Shown here piece by piece: positions 55,390 through 64,000 of a DNA stretch of 64,000 nt. Within the stretch, counting starts at the first letter, position 1. The number at the start of each line of letters is the position of its first letter. Origin of the DNA: Candidula unifasciata (Eukaryota > Mollusca > Gastropoda > Stylommatophora > Geomitridae). The stretch covers positions 186,001-250,000 of the forward strand of contig CAJHNH020008547.1 in the NCBI GenBank assembly GCA_905116865.2. The letters run 5' to 3'. Under the pieces are notes generated by a model. That model was not told where the DNA came from. It saw only the letters and a list, made by a program, of their open reading frames with translations, and ran no database searches. The position numbers were made by a program, and so were the translations under genes.

Positions 55390-55860
55390 AGCTTAGACGG
55401 AACTGACGGGTCCACAAAAAACATTTTTTGGGGGTCCAGTTACCTCAGCAAAGTGTTGCAGGGAGATGTCAGGCTAATCTGTGCTGTCTAATGTCCTAAG
55501 TAAAATGCCTTCATTCTATATTTTGCATAGACTTCAACTTGCTCTGTGTTCACAACATTTCTCCAATGCGGCAGTTAGTACCAAGGCTTTTCCACAGGCC
55601 AGTAATTTCATCTTTTAATGAACTGTTTGACTGATTCCAGTCTCAATCTTTTGATTTCCTCCTAAAGCAGATGACAGTAACCATGACAAGAATGTGAGGC
55701 ACACACCATCCCGCAGGTTCTCAACTACTGATACAGAAACGATACATGTGTATCAATGTTGGTGGAGAATGTGTTGAGAGATAAAGTGAAAATCTAAGAG
55801 CAGCTCTAAAAAATTTCCTAGATTATATTTGAATTACTGACTCCCTTTAGTCTTCTGGAG
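55390..55860. other. Spacer with no recognised feature
   Basis: Unique-looking sequence. No ORF above noise and no repeat was recognised. Confidence 0.4.
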
Positions 55861-55861
55861 G

Positions 55862-56060
55862 AGCCGCAGTGGTGTAGCAGCTAAATGCTCAACTGCAGAT
55901 CCAAAGGTCATGGGTTGAGGTCCTGACGGAGCCAGGCTTTTAACAAAAATGACCTTGGCTCCCAGGTCAATCCAATCCTCAGAAGTAAACACACTGGTGT
56001 GATGCTGACATCATCCGAGTGCCGTTATTTCAACAGTGCAGTCCTATATGCCCAATATAG
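55862..56060 (+). mobile_element. tRNA-derived SINE family B, copy 2
   Basis: The head has cagtggtgtagcagctaaat (A box) and ggtcatgggttgaggtcctg (B box), the body ttggctcccaggtcaatcc, and the 3' part gtgtgatgctgacatcatcc. It is a full-length-looking copy with no tandem array attached. Confidence 0.85.
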
Positions 56061-56064
56061 GTAA

Positions 56065-56735
56065 AGGTAGGCAAAAGCGTCCTTTTGTATTCTGGGACAC
56101 ATAAAAGTTGTTGAATAATGTAAGTTTGCATAGAAAGCTTGCAGGGGATTATTTTATTGCTCAAATAAACAAAGTATAATCAGATCAGCTTATAGTAATG
56201 AACCTAGCATATACCCCATCAAGCAATGATGCACAAAACTGGAATCAGAAGAGTGGCCAACCATACCAACCATAAATAGAAAATAACAGTCCCTGGGAAT
56301 CCCCAATCACAAAGCACACAAATGGACACTCTGCCACTGTCTATACTCCTTAACACTACATCCAAAAAAGGGGATTAGGATAAGATGTCTTAAATTATGA
56401 AGTTCTAGTATTATAACAGCAACATTTAGAACCCCCCCCCCCCCTCCCTTTCTCCCCACGTTACACATCTAATCACAAGGCTGAACTGATAAAGAGAAAT
56501 GGCAATATCATAACTGTGATTGTTTACGGAATGAACAAAATAGGATTGGATATCTATAGATCATAGGAAAAACACTGCGGTGAATGAAAAAATATTCATT
56601 AGCTTTTTCTTCCCACAGTATGTCATAGGTGAAAGTGTTTTTCCACAAAAATTAAATACACAAAGTAATGTGGGGAAGATTAGACCACAAAATATATCTA
56701 ATAAAAAAAAACATGTAGTTTATCTCTGCTTAACA
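56065..56735. other. Spacer with a C homopolymer
   Basis: A/T-rich sequence with a run of about 12 C at 56432. No supported gene. Confidence 0.4.
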
Positions 56736-56918
56736 TGGAAGCCACAAGAGCACAGTGACTAGACGCTGACCTGGAAGTCTTCGGTTCTTCCACATCAAAA
56801 ACTGCCCTGGACTGCCAGGTCCATCCAGACTAAAATAGTTACCAGGATATGTCATGGAAGCTGAAGGTCAGGATATGTCATGGAAGCTGAAGGTCAGGAT
56901 ATGTCAAGGAAGCTGAAG
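56735..56918 (+). mobile_element. tRNA-derived SINE family B, copy 3, with internal triplication
   Basis: The worn head has gagcacagtgactagacgct and tcttcggttcttcc, the body gactgccaggtccatccag and gttaccaggatatgtcatgg. A 26-bp segment (caggatatgtcatggaagct and following) is then repeated three times, and the element runs on into the 41-bp array at 56919. Confidence 0.8.
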
Positions 56919-58117
56919 GTGGCTGGCGTGATGTTGTCTACATCACCAATGAACTAATGGTGGCTGGCGTGATGTTGTCTACATCACCAATGAACTAATG
57001 GTGGCTGGCATGACATGATTTACTTCACCCATGAACTAATGGTGGCTGGCATGATGTTGTCTACATCACCAATGAACTAATGGTGGCTGGCATGACATGA
57101 TTTACTTCACCCATGAACTAATGGTGGCTGGCATGATGTTGTCTACATCACCAATGAATTAATGGTGGCTGGCATGATGTTGTCTACATCACCAATGAAC
57201 TAATGGTGGCTGGCATGATGTTGTCTACAACACCCATGAACTAATGGTGGCTGGCATGATGTTGTCTACATCACCAATGAACTAATGGTGGCTGGCATGA
57301 TGTTGTCTACATCACCAATGAACTAATGGTGGCTGGCATGATGTTGTCTACAACACCCATGAACTAATGGTGGCTGGCATGATGTTGTCTACAACACCTA
57401 TGAACTAATGGTGGCTGGCATGATGTTGTCTACATCACCAATGAACTAATGGTGGCTGGCATGATGTTGTCTACATCACCAATGAACTAATGGTGGCTGG
57501 CATGACATGATTTACTTCACCCATGAACTAATGGTGGCTGGCATGATGTTGTCTACATCACCAATGAACTAATGGTGGCTGGCATGACATGATTTACTTC
57601 ACCCATGAACTAATGGTGGCTGGCATGATGTTGTCTACATCACCAATGAACTAATGGTGGCTGGCATGACATGATTTACTTCACCCATGAACTAATGGTG
57701 GCTGGCATGATGTTGTCTACATCACCAATGAACTAATGGTGGCTGGCATGACATGATTTACTTCACCCATGAACTAATGGTGGCTGGCATGATGTTGTCT
57801 ACATCACCAATGAACTAATGGTGGCTGGCATGATGTTGTCTACATCACCAATGAACTAATGGTGGCTGGCATGATGTTGTCTACATCACCAATGAACTAA
57901 TGGTGGCTGGCATGATGTTGTCTACAACACCCATGAACTAAAGGTGGCTGGCATCATGATGTCTACAACACCCATAAACTAATGGTGGCCGGCATGATGT
58001 TGTCTACAACACCCATAAACTAAAGGTGGCCGGCATGATGTTGTCTACAACACCCATGAACTAATGGTGGCTGGCATGATGTTGTCTACAACACCCATGA
58101 ACTAATGGTGGCCGGCA
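56919..58117. repeat. 41-bp minisatellite from the SINE B 3' part, about 29 copies
   Basis: Type A units contain ggctggcatgatgttgtcta and acatcaccaatgaacta. Type B has gacatgatttacttcaccc, and type C has acaacacccatgaac. The first unit is the direct continuation of SINE B copy 3 (compare gtgatactgaccacatcacc in copy 4). From about 57480 to 57790 types A and B alternate strictly as 82-bp dimers. Confidence 0.95.
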
Positions 58118-58124
58118 TGACATG

Positions 58125-58500
58125 AACATAATCTACAAGCTAGTCGTGCCTACCCGCTACCAAATAGCTCTAAATTCTGAGGCTCAACACTACCCCTCCC
58201 CCTACCTTTTTTTAAAACACTCAATATGGGTAAATACATGCAGTCAAGACTTGAGAAAAAACTATTTATCATCTTTGTTATCTCCTTGTTAAAAGTTCAC
58301 ATCAATTTTTTCCACCGCCAACAGTCCACAGTGTTTCTTAGATAGCTTAGACTTATAAAGTCAAGCAATAGATGGACATGTCTCTTGCTTTGGCCACCAT
58401 AAAAAAACTGTTTGCTTCAGTGTTGAGATATATTTGAACACAGATTCCCAGTGGCTCCTTGTCAAGAAAGAACTGACTGGAAGATATTGCAAACCCATTA
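58125..58500. other. Spacer with no recognised feature
   Basis: A/T-rich sequence between the 41-bp array and SINE B copy 4. No gene seen. Confidence 0.4.
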
Positions 58501-58502
58501 AA

Positions 58503-58735
58503 TCTGAGGGAGCTACTGCAGTGTAGTCTAGATGTTCACCTGCGAATCTGAAGGACATGGGTTTAAATCCGTACCAGACCTTTTGTATTTCCTCGGCTCC
58601 CAGCTTGATGTAAATGGCTACCAGGTAAAGTCATGGGTAGTAAGGATGGCCAGTGTGATACTGACCACATCACCCACAGAGTGGCGATTGGTCTATAAAA
58701 TACAGGCCCAATACGCCTCAAGGTGGTGAAAGCTG
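58503..58735 (+). mobile_element. tRNA-derived SINE family B, copy 4
   Basis: Contains actgcagtgtagtctagatg (A box), gacatgggtttaaatccgt (B box), ctcggctcccagcttgatg, taccaggtaaagtcatggg and gtgatactgaccacatcacc, then gcgattggtctataaaata at the 3' end. It gives the clearest view of the family's 3' part. Confidence 0.85.
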
Positions 58736-58739
58736 ACTG

Positions 58740-59625
58740 GTAGATATTGTGAACTTCCATTATTTATATAACACACAAGCATTCTCCATAGCTTGCCCAA
58801 AGCTGTCTTCTTGTACATAACAATTAAAAAAAGGTACTTAAAGGTGACTTTGTTGCACTGGATTTTTATCCTAAATGGCTCACTCTCTCAGCAGTGTGGT
58901 CGTTCACCTACCAAGAGTGTTGCACACAACATAAAACTCCATAGCTCCAGGGATATCTGAAACATTTGCATTCGTAAACTGAAATATGGCCTGAAATTGA
59001 AACCACAAACTTTAGAGCGAGACAAATGGCGTAACCATGGACCATAAAGACACAACCCCACATCCTTCCATACAATCATTTATGTCATGTTTAAACTGAA
59101 ATGCTGGGATCTCGGGGTCATATGGTCACTCTGTGCTGGAGATGTATTTGGTCCAAGTTTCCAGTGACAGTGATCCTTATGACTTGTGCTGCTGTCAATA
59201 TTCTTTAGCGGCTTTTTCCTTTTCTTGAGAAATATCTGCTGGTTATTTTATAAGGCTTGCTTGTTGACCTTCTAGCTGGACACATTCAACTTTACCACAA
59301 CTGGGGGTGGATTAAAGTGTCAGCAGGATTACTGGGTCAGCAGGTAAATGCATTAATATTAAACATTTATTTAAAATTAGTTACATTGGAAAAAAATGCA
59401 TAATCATTATCATAAAAAGATACAAGTAATTTAAACAGCATATTTTCCTTAGATGGATTTCACTTACTACAATTTAGTGTGGATATAAATGCAGGCATAA
59501 TTTGAGCAGAGTCCAGTGCTGGTAACTAATATTTAGGTACTGTTCACGATGTCTGTTATTACCCTTTAAAAGCTGTATGTTTGAAGAGAGTAAGGTTAGA
59601 GGGGTAGAATGTTAGATGGTTCTGC
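58740..59625. other. Spacer with no recognised feature
   Basis: A/T-rich unique sequence. Short ORFs carry no domains. Confidence 0.4.
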
Positions 59626-59630
59626 TTGCC

Positions 59631-59763
59631 TTATTCCTTCCCATCTGGAAAAAACAACAGTTTGTTCATTTCTTCATGCAGCAAGTCTTCAGCAGACCAG
59701 TCGTCTTGCCCTGACTGAGACTCTCCGTCTCCTACTAGATCTCCTGCCTCAGGTATGTTCATG
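59631..59763 (-). CDS. Candidate terminal exon encoding an acidic tail
   Basis: The minus strand is open from ATG 59762 to TAA 59631: 43 codons reading MNIPEAGDLVGDGESQSGQD and later DDWSAEDLLHEEMNKLLFFP. The composition (Asp, Glu, one Trp, amphipathic end) looks protein-like rather than random. A possible acceptor (tatacctccag) sits one base before the ATG. It lies about 320 bp downstream of the exon at 60084-60818 on the same strand, so it could be an alternative last exon or a separate small gene. It is too short to be sure. Confidence 0.3.
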
Positions 59764-60083
59764 CTGGAGGTATATTGCCAGTATCACATCTCCACCTTCA
59801 TGCTGGTCAACCCCTGCCTCCTCTCCTAAAAACCAGACTTTCTACTATTGTTTTTTATAAACTGCCACAGAACTAAATAGGCCAAAGTATTTCAGTTTCT
59901 GAGACATTATGCTGTTTATTAATTTATTTGCAAAAAATTAGCAATCAAATAAACCAGCATTGATGAATATGTCACAACACATGGTTTTAAAAAAAAGTAG
60001 ATATTGCACCAGGCATCATTCAGTTGCATATTATGCTGTAAACAATATAAAAACATTTTTATATATGCACCAACTTTTTCTCT

Positions 60084-60818
60084 TTATAAGGGAGATGACT
60101 CCAATGAAGTGGAGTGAGTCTTCTTTTCATTGGCAGAACGAAATGGGGTCGTATGATTATGTTGGATGGACACTGCATGAGATGGTGATGGTGAGAATGC
60201 AACAAAATCATTGTATGAATCACTAATGGTGTGTCCAACAAAGTAAACTGCTTGTGTGGAGTTCTCCTCAACAGGATTCTCGCTACCTGTCAGTAGTTTG
60301 TCTTCATGTCCATTTGGATTATCACTTGGTAATGAAGCACTCACGAAATTCTCGTCTGCATTTACAGCTCCAGTGATCGCATCTCTGGCTGTGGTTGTTT
60401 GTTCTGAATAATTAGAGGTCAGGTTTCCATTGGCATCAACAGAAAGTATTACTCCATCTTGAAAATGGGATATGTGATTCACAGAAACCTGGCTTTTGTG
60501 ATAATCAGGTGAGCTTTCTCTTGCTACATACTCTGCTGCTTGGATGTTTCTCAGACTGTCCTTTTTGGCATGTCCTACATTTGAATATGCTATATGACCT
60601 CCAGGACTTTTAGAGTCCTCATACGGTTGCTCTAGGATGGCGGCTACCATAGAGGGATTATCTCTAACTTTTGTTGCCATGTTTGAAGTCTCTCCTGAAG
60701 AAGCAGCAGCTGTTGCTGCAATCGTGGCCAGATCCTCCTCGTCTGACAAAGACATGACAGGGTTGTCATATCCTGTAAGAGTTGTACTACAAGACGATTC
60801 ACGTGTCCTGTGTTGTAA
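60084..60818 (-). CDS. Terminal exon of an unidentified gene
   Basis: It is open from an acceptor (ttgtctccag, exon starts 60818, phase 0) to the stop at 60084: 244 codons. It reads SSCSTTLTGYDNPVMSLSDE, then EDLATIAATAAASSGETSN, and then a hydrophilic Ser/Asn/Asp/Thr-rich tail ending STSLESSPL. There is no membrane segment in this exon. The GYDNPVMSLSDEED style and the low-complexity tail resemble cytoplasmic C-termini of membrane receptors, but that is a guess. The Met inside (60755) is unlikely to be the start because the frame is open up to the splice site. Earlier exons must lie right of 60830, perhaps beyond the window. Confidence 0.7.
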   Translation of the reverse strand, partial: LQHRTRESSCSTTLTGYDNPVMSLSDEEDLATIAATAAASSGETSNMATKVRDNPSMVAAILEQPYEDSKSPGGHIAYSNVGHAKKDSLRNIQAAEYVARESSPDYHKSQVSVNHISHFQDGVILSVDANGNLTSNYSEQTTTARDAITGAVNADENFVSASLPSDNPNGHEDKLLTGSENPVEENSTQAVYFVGHTISDSYNDFVAFSPSPSHAVSIQHNHTTPFRSANEKKTHSTSLESSPL

Positions 60819-60839
60819 CTGGAGACAAAGAAATTTGTT

Positions 60840-63340
60840 TGAGGTTTGAAAACATAAAAAAATAAAAATAAAATCTTAATTTGAATAAATTACTGACTCA
60901 GCAAGTAGTATCATTTTATCTAACAGCATCACACAATCTGAAAGTACCATTCTAACTAACTGTGTCATAATTAAAGTGTTTATAAAAAAACTTGTTCTGA
61001 CTGACAGTATTCTAACATAATTATTCTAACTCATGAATTCTAACAAAAAACAAACACACACACACACAAACACAGAAAAAGGAAACATTCAAGCTAAAAA
61101 AGTAACCAAAGAATTCTAAAATCATTTTACCTAAAGAATTCTAACAGATCACATAATTTAAAATAACAGTACCATTTAAACTAAAAGTTCTATTGTGACT
61201 TATAAATTATAATAGTATTCCCTCTAAAAGTATTTTACCAACAAAAAGTATTATTTGTACCGAAAGTACCATTCTAACATTTCTTTTAGTCCGTGTCATG
61301 TGTCAGTCACGTCTGTGCACAGCCTTCCGACACATCTACTGCCAATAATTTCTGACACAGATGTTCCTCCACGTCATGATATCAGACTGATTCTCTTCAT
61401 CACCCTCTAATCCTCTTCCACTTGAGCTTTCCTATTGTTTTAGCGTGCTCTAATTTTTCTCCTGATATACTCAAAGAATGCAGATTGTTTTCTGATGCAG
61501 GTATCATTCTGACTGAGGCACTTTAGCCAACAGTACTGTTATAACTTAAGCCTCATTCTAGCTAAAGTATTATTGTAACTAAAGTCATTCTAGCTGAAAT
61601 TATCATTCTAACTAAAGTATTATTCTAACTAAAAGCATCAGTCTAAGTTAAAGAATTTATATCTAAGTTATCATTCTAACTACAGTATTATTATAACTAA
61701 AAGCAACATTCTAACCAAAAGTATCATTCTAACAAAAGCATCATTCCAAATAACAATATCGATTAATCTAAATTATCATTATGAATCAAGTTTTATAATT
61801 GAAAGCATAATTTTACTAAAAGTATTATTCTATCAAACTTATCATTCTAACTGCAGTATTATTATAAATACAATCATCATTCTAAATATAAGTATCATTC
61901 AAGCTAGAAGTGTTATTCTATCTAAATTATCATTCTAACCACAGAATTAGTCTAACTAGAATCATCATTCTAGCAAAGTAATATTTTTGTTTAAAATATT
62001 ATTCTATCTAAAAGCATATTCTAACAAAAAGTATCATTCTAGCTAAAAGTATAATGTTATCTAAATTATCGTTCTAACTACAATATTTTAATGAAAATCT
62101 TCATTCTAAAGAAAAACACTACAGTATCATTATTACTAAAGTATTCTAACTAAAGGCATAATTCTAGCTAAACACATTATTGTAGTTATATTATAATTCT
62201 AACTACAGTATTATTCTTAATTCTAACTACAGTATTATTATTTCAACTAAAGCATCATTATAACTAAAAGTATCATTCTCCCTAAATTATTCTAACTAAA
62301 GCATCATTATAACTAAAAGTATCGTTCTCTCTAAATTATTCTAACTAAAGCATCATTATAACTAAAAGCATAATTATTCTGTGTCGCTAATAGCAACATT
62401 CTAACTAACAGCATAGTTCTAACAATTTGATTAAAAATATCATTCTAACTAGTACTTTTAACTAAAAGTCAACTTAGCTTTAAAAATATCATTCTAAACT
62501 ATCTTCACTTAAAGCATGCTGGCTAAAAGTATCATTCGTATATAAAGTGTTAGTTTTACAAATCTATCCAAAAAGCAACTTTCTAACGAAAAACAAATCA
62601 ACCTAAATCATTATTTTAATTATCAGCACCATTCTAATAAAAAGTATAAATTTTACTAGTTAACTGAAAGGACTTTGTCATTAAAAGCATCAGACTGAAA
62701 GAATTCCAACTAAAGGTATCAATGTAACTATTCTTCTTATTAATACCAACTTTGTCATTAAAAGCATCATACTACCTTGAAGCATTCTAACTGAAAGTAT
62801 CATTATAATTAGTCCTGACTAGAAGCAACTTTGCACCTAAAATCATAATTCGAATTTAAAGCATGATTCTGATTCATCATCATAATCAAGTGCCTAGCAA
62901 ACTGACAATCGTGCCTCTCCACAATCTGTGATTTACAACAGCATGTATCAGTTTGTGTGCTGATACCATTCCATGCCACGATAAAGGGCTGTCAATAATC
63001 CTTCTCATTGTCTTCCTCTGTCTCTTTTATCCACAGACTTTTCTAGTGGTCACAACATGTTTCAGTTTCCTCTTCCTCACAGTATGACCAAAAACTGACG
63101 ACTCTTCATTCTGACTAGACCTTCTATATAAAACCAACTTTGTAATTAAAAGCATCATTCTAGTGAAACATATCCCTTCTAATCAAAACTATAACTCCGA
63201 TAAAGTATCCACCTAAAAATTATCATTATAACTTGAATTACCATTCTAACAACAAGCTCTGTTATTAAAAGCATTACTCAGATACAGTTTTATAACTAAA
63301 ACAAGCCTCTCTTTTACTGAAAAATATGTGTTTTTTGTTG
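60840..63340. repeat. Degenerate A/T-rich ~18-20-bp repeat filling an intron
   Basis: Words such as atcattctaactaaa, tattattctaact and aaaagtatcattct recur dozens of times with changing spacing. They are densest at 61540-62480 and sparser to 63340. It lies upstream (minus sense) of the exon at 60084-60818, so it is probably intronic. A less repetitive island is at 61280-61480 and another at 62900-63110. Confidence 0.75.
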
Positions 63341-63414
63341 TTGTTGTAAAAAAAAAAAGTAAAGGTCTCTTTTCCACGCCTTTAGGCACATTGGGAATAT
63401 ATAGCTAGACTATA

Positions 63415-63605
63415 TTTTTATAGACCAATCGACACTTGGTGGTCAGCATCATGCCAGCCGCCTTGACTTCCCAGGACTTTACCTGGTACCCACTCAAGGC
63501 TGGGAGTCAAGGTCATTTTTGAAAAAATTCTGGCTCTACCAGGACGCCAACCCACGACCTTCCGGTCCGCAGGCGGGCGTCTAGCCGCCAACGCCAAGGT
63601 GACTT
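63415..63605 (-). mobile_element. tRNA-derived SINE family B, copy 5
   Basis: The minus strand has ttggcggctagacgcccgcc (A box), aaggtcgtgggttggcgtcc (B box), ttgactcccagccttgag, gggtaccaggtaaagtcc, tgggaagtcaaggcggctgg and catgatgctgaccacc. It is well preserved and carries no tandem array. Confidence 0.88.
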
Positions 63606-64000
63606 TCCAGGTTTTTTGCTGAAACAGTATATTTAGTTCTGGCTAAAGCAGCAGAGATTTAATTCTCAATTGCAGCTGCCAGCTGTATTTAAAGATTCAA
63701 GATCACTCATGTAAAAAAAAAAAAAAAGCAATAATATTTTAGATTTAGGGAAAAAATGTCAATACAAAATTCCAAAAGTGAGGAGCACAACACCAACACT
63801 GACATTAAAACAATTCATACGTTTGTAAAAATCCACGGTCTGAACAATAAACAAGTACATTCTTGTATCACCTGGCCTGGACAGATCCTAATGCTAAATA
63901 CAGTTCACATATAGTATTTATTCAATTAAAATGATTACATTAATCATTTAAACTGAAGTGCATTCATTACTGAAATTAAATAAAAATTTGGCAATTCTGG
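63606..64000. other. A/T-rich end of window, nothing recognised
   Basis: No ORF, repeat or RNA gene is supported here. Confidence 0.4.

Noticed and set aside
55862..56060. tRNA gene candidates at SINE heads (also 30103, 48290, 58503, 63415)
   Set aside because: A and B boxes are present, but the sequences do not fold into a full cloverleaf by eye and continue into shared non-tRNA bodies, as SINEs do.

Overview
This is a eukaryotic, probably animal, window. The genes are split by introns or are giant single exons. Non-LTR retrotransposon relics, tRNA-derived SINEs and an hAT transposase relic lie between them. TTAGGG telomere-type repeats occur, and many minisatellite arrays fill the intergenic space. 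The repeat style and retroelement C-termini remind me of gastropod mollusc genomes (sacoglossan sea slugs in particular), but that is inference; no taxonomic marker gene is present.

Layout. (1) 1-18,657, minus strand: one uninterrupted reading frame of 6,219 codons that runs off the left edge. It encodes a giant, mostly disordered protein and is the dominant feature of the window. All plus-strand ORFs in this stretch are shadows of it. (2) 18.7-21.5 kb: upstream of the giant gene, a TA microsatellite and four different tandem arrays stand almost end to end (units of 31, 57, 34 and 19 bp). (3) 21.6-38.9 kb: a repeat graveyard. It holds decayed pieces of at least two non-LTR lineages, a ~1.06-kb inverted element carrying facing telomere-type arrays, SINEs, more arrays, and two copies of a ~1-kb unclassified repeat. 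(4) 39.3-42.4 kb: a decayed hAT transposase, a 5'-truncated non-LTR insertion and a foldback hairpin. (5) 43.1-46.7 kb, plus strand: two in-phase exons of a cellular gene with a canonical PCNA-interacting peptide, tentatively AUNIP-like. (6) 46.8-58.7 kb: six further tandem arrays, SINEs and RT fragments, including a near-identical ~310-bp duplication. (7) 59.6-60.8 kb, minus strand: a well-supported terminal exon of an unidentified gene and a weaker candidate exon. Their upstream intron (to the right) is filled with a degenerate A/T-rich repeat.

Main biological points: the giant intronless gene; tandem arrays that arose inside or at the tails of mobile elements (one 42-bp array is a 14-codon slice of a retrotransposon ORF2, and two ~40-bp arrays come from the 3' part of one SINE family); and the palindromic telomere-repeat element. 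Most long ORFs outside the named genes are open only because the satellite unit is a multiple of three.
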